DNA of 64,000 nt from a bacterium (GTDB lineage Bacteria; Electryoneota; RPQS01), in assembly GCA_013360195.1 (NCBI GenBank), contig JABWCQ010000003.1:62001-126000 (forward strand), read 5' to 3'. The position numbers were made by a program, and so were the translations under genes. The notes under the pieces were generated by a model. It saw only the letters and a program-made list of their open reading frames with translations, had not been told where the DNA came from and did not search any database. Shown here piece by piece: positions 6,031 through 14,711 of the stretch. Position 1 is the stretch's first letter. Every line of letters starts with the position of its first letter.

Positions 6031-7728
6031 ATGCAACCCAAATGGGAAATGGTGGAGAGTCGGCCACATGAGGAGATTGAGCGCCTAAGCCGACAAGCCC
6101 AAGTCCCCTATACCGTCGCGCGGATTCTATTGAACCGCGGGATGGACACCCCTGAGCTGGTGGAGAGATTCTTTAATCCTTCGCCATCTCAGCTATATGA
6201 CCCGTTCCTGATGGCAGGAATGGATAAGGCCGTTGATCGTATCGTTGAAGCGCTTCAGAACCGCGACCGCATTGCGATTTACGGCGATTACGATGTTGAC
6301 GGAATCACGTCTGTCTCGATGCTCTATTTGTTCCTGCGGGATCTCGGTGGCGATGTTCTGGCCTACATTCCCGACCGCCAGAACGAGGGTTACGGAATAT
6401 CACAGGCCGGCCTCGATGAAGTTAAGAAACAGGGTGCGCAGCTTGTCATATCAGTTGACTGCGGTATCACATCCGTAGCAGAGGCCAGATATGCAAAGTC
6501 CCTTGGACTCGAGCTGATCATCAGTGACCACCACGAGCCGGCGGACGAGTTGCCGGATGCACTTGCCGTACTTGATCCGAAATGTGCCAATTCCGGCTAT
6601 CCGTTTACAGAGCTTGCTGGAGTAGGGGTTACTTTCAAGCTAGCCCAAGGCATTACAAAAACACTTGGGCTTGCCAGCGACTACGCCTTCAAGTATATAG
6701 ACCTTGTGGCACTCGGAACATCGGCGGATATCGTTCCTTTGGTGGATGAGAACAGGGTGTTAGTGAAAGAGGGGCTCGAGAAGCTGAACGATGCTCCCGA
6801 GGTTGGACTTGCCAGCCTAATTGAATCGGCCGGCGTTCGAGGCGGCAAAATTGATGTTGGACAAATTGTCTTCAACATCGCGCCTCGTATCAACGCTGTT
6901 GGACGCATGGGCAGCGCGATGCGTGCTGTGCAGCTTCTGACAACGCGGGATCAGGCACAGGCTCGGGAAGTCGCACAAGTATTGGAGCAGGAGAACCGTC
7001 GGCGCAAGGAAATTGACAACGACACCCTTGCACAGGCACTCGAAGAGATTCGCTACACCATGAATCCGCTTGAACGCCATTCCATCGTGCTGGCGCGCGA
7101 AGGATGGCACTCTGGAGTCATCGGGATAGTCGCTTCTCGTTTGATTGAGAAATTCTACCGTCCAACAGTCATGATATCGGTAGAAAATGGAATGGGAAAA
7201 GGTTCGGCAAGGTCCGTTTCAAATTTCGATATCTTTAATGCACTAAAGGCCTGTTCCGATTTGCTGGAGCAGTTTGGCGGCCACAAGTATGCCGCGGGAC
7301 TTACGATACCGGCCGAAAACATTGCAGCCTTCAAGGTAAGGTTTGAGGAGGCTTGCAAGGAATTGATGACAAGTGACGATTTGGTCCGCAAAGTGCGTAT
7401 CGAAAGCGAGATCGGACTTGATCAGATAACGCCTGAAGTTGTTGACACTTTGAAGAAGTTCGAGCCCTTTGGCCCGCAGAATATGCGGCCGACATTTGTC
7501 ACTCGAGACCTCTCCACGTCATACCCTCCGCGAATAGTCGGTCAGAATCACCTGAAACTGATGGCGTCTCAGCATGGCGCGCAGTTTGAGGCAATCGGCT
7601 TTAATCTCGGCGATCACATTGACAAATTCATGAATGGTCGGCGTACCTATGAAATGGTGTATGTGATTGAGGAGAACGAGTATCAGAATCGTAAGACGAC
7701 ACAACTTCGCATAAAGGACATTCGATGA
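6031..7728 (+). CDS. recJ: single-stranded-DNA-specific exonuclease RecJ
   Basis: A 565-residue DHH-superfamily 5'-3' exonuclease that acts in recombinational and mismatch repair. The metal-binding motifs are clear: YGDYDVDGITS (motif I, about residues 84-94), VISVDCGI (motif II), and LIISDHHEP (DHH, motif III, about residue 168). They are followed by APRINAVGRMG, and the DHHA1 domain with SGVIGIVASRL and QFGGHKYAAGLT. A C-terminal OB-like domain completes the normal length for RecJ. The ribosome binding site is AGGAAG nine bases before the ATG. The stop overlaps the next ATG (ATGA), so recJ heads an operon with the following exported proteins. Confidence 0.97.
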   Translation: MQPKWEMVESRPHEEIERLSRQAQVPYTVARILLNRGMDTPELVERFFNPSPSQLYDPFLMAGMDKAVDRIVEALQNRDRIAIYGDYDVDGITSVSMLYLFLRDLGGDVLAYIPDRQNEGYGISQAGLDEVKKQGAQLVISVDCGITSVAEARYAKSLGLELIISDHHEPADELPDALAVLDPKCANSGYPFTELAGVGVTFKLAQGITKTLGLASDYAFKYIDLVALGTSADIVPLVDENRVLVKEGLEKLNDAPEVGLASLIESAGVRGGKIDVGQIVFNIAPRINAVGRMGSAMRAVQLLTTRDQAQAREVAQVLEQENRRRKEIDNDTLAQALEEIRYTMNPLERHSIVLAREGWHSGVIGIVASRLIEKFYRPTVMISVENGMGKGSARSVSNFDIFNALKACSDLLEQFGGHKYAAGLTIPAENIAAFKVRFEEACKELMTSDDLVRKVRIESEIGLDQITPEVVDTLKKFEPFGPQNMRPTFVTRDLSTSYPPRIVGQNHLKLMASQHGAQFEAIGFNLGDHIDKFMNGRRTYEMVYVIEENEYQNRKTTQLRIKDIR

Positions 7729-8198
7729 ACTTTCGCAGAATAAGACTGGTTGCGATTCTCCTTATGGCGGTTAGCGCGTTTGGTATGGGTCGCAAGGAAG
7801 CTAAGAACCAAGACCCCCCGGCGGCTCCGGCGAGCGGTGTAACAGGTGTAGTCGAAATCTGGGAAGGCAACTTCATGCCGATGCTTGACAAAGAGACCCG
7901 CGACAAACAGATTAAACCGGGTTCAGGTCTTCGGGTGCGGCTCTATGAACCGGTTAAGGGACTTCCCGGGGCGAGTGTGGATTCTGTGTCAGCAAAGCTG
8001 GTGGCCGAAACTGTCTGCGACGAATCCGGCAAGTTCACTATCGCTTGCAAGGAGGGCAAATACAGCCTGTTTGTGGAAGATGGCGCAGGTTGGTATGCGA
8101 ATGGCTGGGATGGTGATGGGGTCCAGGGTGCTGTGATTGTTGAACCCATGAAGTTGACAGAAGTCCTTGTTAAGAACACTCGCAAAGCCACATTCTGA
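7725..8198 (+). CDS. exported protein with carboxypeptidase-regulatory-like fold
   Basis: A 157-residue protein with a signal peptide of about 20 residues (RRIRLVAILLMAVSAFG). A short KN/PPAAPAS linker and one beta-sandwich-like segment follow. GVTGVVEIWEGNF, the central VRLYEPVKG, CDESGKFTIACKEGKYSLFVED and VIVEPMKLTEVLV fit a carboxypeptidase-regulatory-like (CarboxypepD_reg) domain, as found in outer-membrane-associated proteins of FCB bacteria. No enzyme motif is seen. Its ATG overlaps the recJ stop and its stop overlaps the next ATG, so it is translationally coupled to both. Function unknown. Confidence 0.75.
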   Translation: MNFRRIRLVAILLMAVSAFGMGRKEAKNQDPPAAPASGVTGVVEIWEGNFMPMLDKETRDKQIKPGSGLRVRLYEPVKGLPGASVDSVSAKLVAETVCDESGKFTIACKEGKYSLFVEDGAGWYANGWDGDGVQGAVIVEPMKLTEVLVKNTRKATF

Positions 8199-8998
8199 TG
8201 CTCATTGCTCGCCACGCAGCACTTGCACTGCTTTTACTCATTCTGCTGCCTGCGCAGGCGCAATATTCTTATGACCCGAACAAGCCGAAAGTCAATGAAG
8301 ACTCACTGCAAACCGACTCGCTTGAAGCTGATACATCTTCGTCGGGTGAACTTAAGGATTTACAATTAAGCGAAGGTGACAAAACTTCGGAACTCAAGGC
8401 TCAGGCACTCACTTGGGTTCGCAGGTTGATTTATCGTGGATTTCTTGACGACGAGACTACCGGTACAAGCGCGACGTACGCGCTGACAGAATGGTCTGAG
8501 ACTTCCGGACCCTTTGGTCCTGTGCTTGCACATGTGACCGTGATTTATCTTGGGTCTGTAACCTGGCTTGGCAAGCCATCCGCTTGGTTTCAGGCCACAT
8601 TTAAGAGTTTTGAGGATGACCGACCTTCTGTGGACTTTGATCTCGTTCTCTCGGCTAATGGCGGCCTGGGCGAAGCCTATCGCTCTCTTTGGCGACTGAA
8701 CAAGGAAGAACTTGCCAACTGCTATTTTGGTCCGCCTACCGGGCAGCTTGACTATGACCGGGAAGATCATCCGCGGGCCGGCGAAGAACAGACTCTCAAA
8801 CTCTTCAGCGGCGAGTTTTTGGTTACCAAGTATGTTGGCTCCGGTGCAGATGGCGCGAAAGTAGTTGCTTATCGGGGTGCCGGAGTGCCACCTCTTGAAA
8901 TAGTGCGGTTGGGCTATGGCAATTACAGCCTTAATTTGCGCGACCGTGCGAGCGATGTTGAACCCAAATTTGAGGTCCCGCTTCCAACTTCACGTTAG
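8198..8998 (+). CDS. exported protein of unknown function
   Basis: A 266-residue protein with a strong signal peptide (MLIARHAALALLLLILLPAQAQ) and then an acidic, Ser/Asp-rich linker (residues 25-60, SLQTDSLEADTSSSGE). A mixed domain follows with many aromatic residues (WVRRLIYRGF, HVTVIYLGSVTWLGKPSAWFQATF, LWRLNKEEL). No known motif could be assigned. It is coupled to the preceding gene through TGATG and followed 13 bases later by the DUF4097-like gene. It is probably periplasmic or on the outer-membrane inner face. Confidence 0.72.
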   Translation: MLIARHAALALLLLILLPAQAQYSYDPNKPKVNEDSLQTDSLEADTSSSGELKDLQLSEGDKTSELKAQALTWVRRLIYRGFLDDETTGTSATYALTEWSETSGPFGPVLAHVTVIYLGSVTWLGKPSAWFQATFKSFEDDRPSVDFDLVLSANGGLGEAYRSLWRLNKEELANCYFGPPTGQLDYDREDHPRAGEEQTLKLFSGEFLVTKYVGSGADGAKVVAYRGAGVPPLEIVRLGYGNYSLNLRDRASDVEPKFEVPLPTSR

Positions 8999-9011
8999 AA
9001 AGGAAGCATTA

Positions 9012-9875
9012 ATGAAGAAAGTACTGTTTTGTGTGCTCGCATATCTGTCCGCAGCGAGCGCCGGCGAGTTTGCAAAAACGGGTGACGAATACGTCTATCG
9101 TGATACGCTTCGATTCGACGAATCCGCAATGGATTTGAAGACACTTGAGATCGAATCATTGAACGGCTTCATCCGGCTGACCGGCGAAGACCGCAGCTCT
9201 GTATATGTCGAAGCCTGCGTAGAGATCAAGGCAGACAATCTCGAGGACGGCGAGGAGTTTCTTAAGGAATTCAGACCCATAGTTAAGCGCTCTGGTGAAA
9301 ATTTGCGCGTTTATGGTGAATATCCAGAATCGAAATTGTCGTGGAACGACATAAGCGCCAACATCGATTTCATTATTTCCGCTCCACGTAGTATTGACTT
9401 GACCGCTTCTTGTGCGAACGGAGAAATTGAAGCTGCTGAAATGACAGGCAGCGCCGATCTTGAATGCGCAAATGGCGAGATTACGTTTCTGTCAGCAACG
9501 GGTGTAAGTGGTTTCTTGAATGCTTCGTGTGCGAACGGGCAGGTGACTGTTGACATCGGCACTTTGAATGGAAACAGCGAATTCAATACGGCTAACGGGG
9601 AGATCAACGTTTCCGTGCATAGGTCATTGGCAGGGAATATCTCTGCGTCAACAGCCAATGGAGTGATAACGCTGGCACTTCCGGAGAATTCGGATATGAA
9701 AGTTGTCGCGAATTCGGTTATAAACGGTTCTGTTTATTCGGAGTGGTCGGGTGACCACCAGAAGAAAATGATTGGCGACGAATTTGAACTTGTTGTAAAT
9801 GGCGGCAAGTATCTTGTGGAATGCAGTTCGGTGAATGGACAGATCGCCATTCGTAAGGCAAATCGAGCAAACTGA
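9012..9875 (+). CDS. DUF4097-like beta-repeat exported protein
   Basis: A 287-residue protein with a signal peptide ([18 protein letters not shown]). The body is made of about eight short repeats containing (C/S/T)xNGx[54 protein letters not shown] and VNGQIAI. Such NG-turn repeats form the right-handed beta-helix-like fold of DUF4097/DUF4098 'putative adhesin' proteins. I chose the ATG at 9012 because AGGAAG lies just upstream and the signal peptide begins there; an in-frame ATG 96 bases earlier lies inside the preceding gene. Four conserved Cys in the repeats could pair or line up. Function unknown. Confidence 0.8.
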   Translation: MKKVLFCVLAYLSAASAGEFAKTGDEYVYRDTLRFDESAMDLKTLEIESLNGFIRLTGEDRSSVYVEACVEIKADNLEDGEEFLKEFRPIVKRSGENLRVYGEYPESKLSWNDISANIDFIISAPRSIDLTASCANGEIEAAEMTGSADLECANGEITFLSATGVSGFLNASCANGQVTVDIGTLNGNSEFNTANGEINVSVHRSLAGNISASTANGVITLALPENSDMKVVANSVINGSVYSEWSGDHQKKMIGDEFELVVNGGKYLVECSSVNGQIAIRKANRAN

Positions 9876-9885
9876 ATTAATCCTC

Positions 9886-11496
9886 TTGAAGCGACTACCG
9901 ACTAACGTTCGTCCGACTGATCCGGGCTTTGCAGAGAATGCCGCAGCCATGCAGTCGCTCGTGGACAATTTGCGCTCAAAGCTTACGGCACTTCATCCTG
10001 CCGGCGGGCCAAAACAGCATATTGAGCGGCACATTGCCCGCGGCAAATTACCTGTAAGGGAACGCCTGAATCGTCTGTTTGATCCGGAAACTCCGTTTCT
10101 TGAGCTGAGTCCGCTGGCTGCGTTCGACATGTATGACAACGAAGCGCCCGGGGCAGGGATGGTAACTGGGATAGGGGTGGTACACGGCAAGGAAGTATTG
10201 GTGGTTGCGAACGACGCTACAGTCAAAGGGGGAACTTACTTCCCCATGACTATTAAGAAGCATCTTCGCGCTCAAGAAATCGCGATGCAAAATCACCTTC
10301 CTTGCGTGTATCTTGTAGATTCAGGCGGGATTTTTCTCCCGGAACAGGCTGGTACATTTGCGGACCGTGACCATTTCGGCAGAATATTCTTTAATCAAGC
10401 GAACTTGAGTGCGCGGAGAATTCCACAAATCGCAGTTGTCATGGGGTCCTGCACGGCTGGCGGCGCATATGTTCCTGCAATGTCAGATGAGACGATAATC
10501 GTCAAAGGTACCGGAACAATCTTCATCGGCGGTCCGCCACTCGTCAAGGCGGCGACAGGAATGGATGTTAGCGCGGAAGAACTTGGCGGTGCAGATGTTC
10601 ACACCAGAATCAGTGGCGTTGCAGACCATTTTGCCGAGAGCGATGCTCATGCCCTCGACATTGCCCGATCAGTTATTGAGTCATTAGGCGACTCAACGAA
10701 GTTTCAGTTTGATCACGAGTCGCCTGAAGCACCTTACTACGAACCGGAAGAACTTCTTGGCATCGTGCCGGTTGACGTCCGCAAGCCTTTTGATATGAAG
10801 GAAGTTATTGGCCGAATCGTCGACGGATCACGGTTTCAGGAATTCAAAGCCCGGTACGGAACATCACTTGTTTGCGGATTCGCTCGAATTCACGGCTATC
10901 TTGTCGGTATAGTTGCCAACAACGGTGTACTATTCGGTGAATCCGCGAAAAAAGGTGCACATTTCATCGAACTCTGTTGTTTGCGCAAAATCCCGCTTGT
11001 CTTTCTGCAGAACATTACGGGCTTCATAGTCGGCAAAGAATACGAGCATGGCGCAATTGCTTCTGACGGCGCAAAGATGGTGCATGCAGTAGCATGCGCA
11101 AATGTCCCTAAGTTCACAGTCGTAATCGGTTCCTCTGCGGGTGCCGGCAACTACGCGATGTGCGGGCGAGGATATTCCCCAAGATTGTTATGGATGTGGC
11201 CGCATTCACGGATTAACGTGATGGGAGCGCAACAAGCGGCGGATGTTTTGGTGCAAGTCAAGCGCGAGCAACTTGAGGCAAAGCAACAAAGATTGACGGA
11301 CGAAGAGGCAGAGGCAATCCGGCAGCCGGTTCTCGAACAATATGATCGGGAAGGCAATCCGTACTATTCGACATCTCGGATATGGGATGATGGGATCTTG
11401 GATCCGCTCTCAACAAGAGACGCGCTGGGATTGGGAATCGCGATGTCCGCCAACGCGCCTGTCCCTGAGTACCAGCCGGGCGTTTACCGAATGTAA
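9886..11496 (+). CDS. methylcrotonyl-CoA carboxylase beta (carboxyltransferase) subunit
   Basis: About 536 residues of a biotin-dependent carboxyltransferase. It transfers CO2 from carboxybiotin to 3-methylcrotonyl-CoA in leucine breakdown. [57 protein letters not shown] and [18 protein letters not shown] are hallmark segments of the MCC/geranyl-CoA branch. Propionyl-CoA carboxylases differ there. The start is uncertain. TTG at 9886 gives [22 protein letters not shown], which matches family N-termini. An ATG at 9835 would overlap the previous gene by 41 bases. The partner biotin carboxylase and biotin carrier are downstream at 12724 and 14223, which supports MCC. Confidence 0.92.
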   Translation: MKRLPTNVRPTDPGFAENAAAMQSLVDNLRSKLTALHPAGGPKQHIERHIARGKLPVRERLNRLFDPETPFLELSPLAAFDMYDNEAPGAGMVTGIGVVHGKEVLVVANDATVKGGTYFPMTIKKHLRAQEIAMQNHLPCVYLVDSGGIFLPEQAGTFADRDHFGRIFFNQANLSARRIPQIAVVMGSCTAGGAYVPAMSDETIIVKGTGTIFIGGPPLVKAATGMDVSAEELGGADVHTRISGVADHFAESDAHALDIARSVIESLGDSTKFQFDHESPEAPYYEPEELLGIVPVDVRKPFDMKEVIGRIVDGSRFQEFKARYGTSLVCGFARIHGYLVGIVANNGVLFGESAKKGAHFIELCCLRKIPLVFLQNITGFIVGKEYEHGAIASDGAKMVHAVACANVPKFTVVIGSSAGAGNYAMCGRGYSPRLLWMWPHSRINVMGAQQAADVLVQVKREQLEAKQQRLTDEEAEAIRQPVLEQYDREGNPYYSTSRIWDDGILDPLSTRDALGLGIAMSANAPVPEYQPGVYRM

Positions 11497-11498
11497 CC

Positions 11499-11948
11499 AT
11501 GGAGAGCACGCTGTTTGAGGAGCAACAGGACATACCTTTGCGAGGACCTTTAACTCTTGCTTCCGCCGCGGCGTTCTTCGTGATACCGGTTTTTACCAAG
11601 ATGCCGCTGCTTGTTGTACTAAGTATGTTCGCGGCCGGGATTGGTATAAGCTGGCTGATGAGTTCCTTTATGCAAATGACAACGCGAGTGACGGCTTCCG
11701 GATTGACATTTGGGCCGAGCATTTGGACGAAACGAATACCATCGAACGAGATCGAAATAATAGGTCCGCAGAAAATTCCTTTTTTGGCTGGCGTTGGAAT
11801 CCACTTTTATCGCGGCAAGACCTACTACAATATGCGAATGGGCAAGGGACTCGAAGTTAAGCACGGACGGAAGACATATGTGATTGGTTCGGCGAAACTG
11901 GCTGAACTGGAAACCGCCCTCCGTGATTTACCGGGGGTTGTTAAGTGA
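11499..11948 (+). CDS. two-helix membrane protein with PH-like C-terminus
   Basis: A 149-residue protein with two adjacent transmembrane helices (about residues 18-34 and 36-57). A beta-rich cytosolic domain follows (TTRVTASGLTFG, KRIPSNEIEIIGPQKIP, GIHFYRGKTYYNMRMGKGLEVKHG, KTYVIGSAKLAELETAL). That layout is common to bacterial PH / YcxB-like membrane proteins. It sits inside the MCC operon. Its ATG is two bases after the carboxyltransferase stop, and its own stop overlaps the GTG of the hydratase. It is therefore co-expressed with the catabolic genes, but no role is known to me. Confidence 0.75.
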   Translation: MESTLFEEQQDIPLRGPLTLASAAAFFVIPVFTKMPLLVVLSMFAAGIGISWLMSSFMQMTTRVTASGLTFGPSIWTKRIPSNEIEIIGPQKIPFLAGVGIHFYRGKTYYNMRMGKGLEVKHGRKTYVIGSAKLAELETALRDLPGVVK

Positions 11949-12727
11949 GCTTTTTGAGACTCGAAGTCACTGACGGTATAGCCCGAATTGCTTTGGCAAG
12001 ACCCGAAGCTCGCAATGCATTGAATGCCGAAGTCATTGCCGAACTGACGGACAGTTTGAAATACCTTCGAAGCAACGACGATCTCAGAGTTCTTGTACTG
12101 ACTGCAGACGGCGAGACCTTTTGTGCAGGCGCAGATGCAAACTGGATGCGGGCGCAAAGGGACGTATCCATGCAGGAGAACATCGGGGATGCGGAGAAGA
12201 TATTTGATTTGTTCCGGTCTGTTTACGAGTTTCCCAGACCAATTATAGCTCGCGTTCAAGGGGGTGCATTTGGCGGAGGTGCGGGTCTGCTTTGCTGTTC
12301 AGATATTGTCGTGATGGCCGAGAATGCAGTGACGGCATTCAGCGAAGTGCGACTCGGCGTTGTACCGGCAACAATATCGCTTTTCGTGCTGCGCAGGATT
12401 GGAGAAGGTCGGGCACGTGAGTTGTTTTTGACGGGTCGTCGTATTTCAGCAAGGGAGTGCGAGAGAATTGGGCTTGCAACCGAGGTTGTTCCAGAATCCG
12501 GCTTGGATGAAGCCGTCGAGAAATGGATCAATGAGCTGTTAGCGGCTGCTCCAAGCGCGCAAGCAACTGCAAAGGAACTTCTTCGTGATGTTCCCAGAAT
12601 GTCGCTTGACATTGCCCGAGAGTACGCTCCCAAGAAAATAGCAAGTCAAAGAGTAAGTCCGGAAGGTCAGGAAGGTCTCACGGCTTTGCTTGAAAAGCGT
12701 AAACCTAGCTGGAGCGTTAGAAAGTGA
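11945..12727 (+). CDS. enoyl-CoA hydratase, probably methylglutaconyl-CoA hydratase
   Basis: A 260-residue crotonase-fold enzyme. Oxyanion-hole segments are ADGETFCAGADANWM and QGGAFGGGAGLLCCSDIVV. AFSEVRLGVVPATISLFVLRRIG carries the catalytic glutamate region, and EVVPESGLDEAVEKW the late helix. The E-V-R-L-G-V-V-P-A-T-I pattern is typical of methylglutaconyl-CoA hydratases (LiuC/AUH), which hydrate the MCC product to HMG-CoA. Placement between the MCC beta and alpha genes supports this. The start is GTG, overlapping the previous stop by 4 bases, and the stop overlaps the next GTG. HMG-CoA lyase, the next step, is not in the window. Confidence 0.9.
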   Translation: MSFLRLEVTDGIARIALARPEARNALNAEVIAELTDSLKYLRSNDDLRVLVLTADGETFCAGADANWMRAQRDVSMQENIGDAEKIFDLFRSVYEFPRPIIARVQGGAFGGGAGLLCCSDIVVMAENAVTAFSEVRLGVVPATISLFVLRRIGEGRARELFLTGRRISARECERIGLATEVVPESGLDEAVEKWINELLAAAPSAQATAKELLRDVPRMSLDIAREYAPKKIASQRVSPEGQEGLTALLEKRKPSWSVRK

Positions 12728-14226
12728 TTCGCAAGCTCCTTGTAGCAAACAGGGGTGAAATTGCCGTCCGCATAATGCGGACAGCACGCGCACTAGGAAT
12801 CAAGACAGTCGCAATATACAGCGATGCCGATCGCGATTCGCTTCATGTTGAAACCGCAGATGAAGCGGTTCACCTTGGATCGTCCCCGGCGGGCGAAAGC
12901 TATCTGAATATTGAGAAGATAATTGCTGCGGCGCGTGAGCACGGCGCTGATGCCGTGCATCCAGGCTACGGATTTCTGTCTGAAAACCCGAAATTTTCTA
13001 ACGCCGTACAACTCGCCGGTTTGATCTTTGTTGGTCCGCCCGCCGAAGCCATGGGACTTCTGGGCGACAAGATTGCATCTCGTGAGTTAGCGTTAAGAAA
13101 CAATGTTCCGGTCACGCCTGGCGCGTTGCTGCCGAATGCAACCGCCGAGCAAGCTTTGCAGGAAGCAGAGCGAATCGGATACCCGGTCCTAGTCAAGGCC
13201 GCAGCTGGTGGTGGCGGCAAAGGCATGCGCGTTGTACTGCGTTCCTCTGAAATGCAGTCGTCGATTGATGCCGCCAAGCGAGAAGCGATGTCTGCCTTCG
13301 GAGATGACGCGGTCTACCTGGAAAAGTACATTAAGAATCCCCGTCACATCGAATTTCAAGTATTCTGTGACAATACGGGGAATGCGGTGCACTTGGGCGA
13401 ACGGGAGTGCTCAATTCAACGTCGTCATCAGAAGATTATTGAAGAGAGTCCGAGTGTTGCCCTTTCTCCGGAACTGCGTGAGCAAATGGGTGAAGCTGCC
13501 ATCAGGATTGTGAAGGCGGCCGACTACCGTAACGCTGGCACGGTTGAATTTCTTCTGAACGGAAGTGAATTCTATTTTCTGGAAGTGAATGCCCGATTGC
13601 AGGTTGAACATCCTGTGACCGAAATGGTTACAGGTGAAGATTTGGTCGCATGGCAGCTTGCCGTCGCCGCCGGACAAAGTTTACCAAAAACCCAGAATGA
13701 GATCAAGTTCCAGGGTCATGCGATAGAGTGCCGAATCTACGCAGAGGACCCGGATAATGGATTCCTTCCTTCAACAGGAACAATCTTGAAGCTTGACGAA
13801 CCTCATGCACCTGGAGTGAGAATTGACAGCGGGATCTGTGAAGGATTTCAAGTGCCAGTATATTACGACCCAATCCTGAGTAAAGTGATTTGCTGGGCAG
13901 ACAATCGCGACCACGCAATTCGCAGGATGCGAGACGCATTGAAGCACTATATCTTGTTAGGAGTCAAGACTCCCATTGGTTTCATGCAAGAAGTCTTGGC
14001 ACATCCAGAGTTTAACAAAGGCAATCTAACAACGCATTTTCTTTCAGAGTTTTTTGATGATTGGAAGCAGCCGAAGCCGTCGGGGGATAAACTGGCAGCT
14101 GTCCTTTCTGTGGCGCACGAGTTCAGTCGTATTGCACATCGAACCTCCGGTAATCAAAGAACTGAATCAGCATCAACACCATGGATAACGCTTGGTGACT
14201 GGCGGCTTGCAGGGACTGGATCGTGA
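12724..14226 (+). CDS. methylcrotonyl-CoA carboxylase alpha, biotin carboxylase part (split subunit)
   Basis: A 500-residue ATP-dependent biotin carboxylase. MIRKLLVANRGEIAVRIMRT begins the BC N-domain, AAAGGGGKGMR is the ATP-grasp glycine loop, and FLEVNARLQVEHPVTEMVTG holds metal-binding and catalytic residues. RIYAEDP and SGICEGFQVPVYYDPILSKV complete the C-domain. The ORF continues about 50 residues past the BC core and stops at TPWITLGDWRLAG. In full MCC alpha that position lies inside the BT domain, upstream of the biotin carrier. The rest follows in the next ORF, overlapping by GTGA. The two together (662 residues) equal a normal MCC alpha, so this is a split gene or a one-base frameshift. 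Confidence 0.93.
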   Translation: MIRKLLVANRGEIAVRIMRTARALGIKTVAIYSDADRDSLHVETADEAVHLGSSPAGESYLNIEKIIAAAREHGADAVHPGYGFLSENPKFSNAVQLAGLIFVGPPAEAMGLLGDKIASRELALRNNVPVTPGALLPNATAEQALQEAERIGYPVLVKAAAGGGGKGMRVVLRSSEMQSSIDAAKREAMSAFGDDAVYLEKYIKNPRHIEFQVFCDNTGNAVHLGERECSIQRRHQKIIEESPSVALSPELREQMGEAAIRIVKAADYRNAGTVEFLLNGSEFYFLEVNARLQVEHPVTEMVTGEDLVAWQLAVAAGQSLPKTQNEIKFQGHAIECRIYAEDPDNGFLPSTGTILKLDEPHAPGVRIDSGICEGFQVPVYYDPILSKVICWADNRDHAIRRMRDALKHYILLGVKTPIGFMQEVLAHPEFNKGNLTTHFLSEFFDDWKQPKPSGDKLAAVLSVAHEFSRIAHRTSGNQRTESASTPWITLGDWRLAGTGS

Positions 14227-14711
14227 AAAGGTGTTTTCAAATCGGGGATGCGACAGTTTGTGCGTCATTTCAACGGCGGTCACCGACAGAAGTCGAAATA
14301 GCCATTGGTGATGACGCTACTACGTTTCGGGTCGCACAAAGTGGTCAACGGGTCAGTCTTCGGACCTCAGAACGGAACTACACGGCAGTCAGCGCCAGAG
14401 AGAAGGACAAAGCATATGTCTGGCTTGACGGGTATGTGTATGAGTTGACCGAGCTTGAAGAATCGACTGAAGGACACACGGTGCATGGAGACGCTGATGT
14501 CATTCGCGCACCGATGCCTGGCATTGTGATAAAGATTGATACGAGACCCGGTGAATTTGTGGCCAAAGATCAAATTGTTGCTGTACTTGAAGCAATGAAG
14601 ATGGAGCATAATCTGCGGGCGCCGAGGGCGGGCACGATTGAAGCTGTTCATGTATCCAACGGACAAACTGTGTCTGCAGATACACCGCTTGTCCAGCTAA
14701 AGAAGCCATGA
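14223..14711 (+). CDS. methylcrotonyl-CoA carboxylase alpha, BT remnant and biotin carrier domain
   Basis: 162 residues. The C-terminal 80 are a biotinyl/lipoyl carrier domain (IRAPMPGIVIKIDTRPGE ... VLEAMKMEHNLRAP) with the biotin-accepting lysine at K126. The first 90 are short beta strands (ATVCASFQRR, EVEIAIGDDATTFRVAQ, AYVWLDGYVYELTELEE) matching the second half of the MCC-specific BT domain that ties alpha to beta. The GTG start lies in the -1 frame relative to the preceding ORF with 4-base overlap. If expressed as a separate polypeptide it must reassemble with the biotin carboxylase part through the interrupted BT barrel. Confidence 0.9.
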   Translation: MKRCFQIGDATVCASFQRRSPTEVEIAIGDDATTFRVAQSGQRVSLRTSERNYTAVSAREKDKAYVWLDGYVYELTELEESTEGHTVHGDADVIRAPMPGIVIKIDTRPGEFVAKDQIVAVLEAMKMEHNLRAPRAGTIEAVHVSNGQTVSADTPLVQLKKP

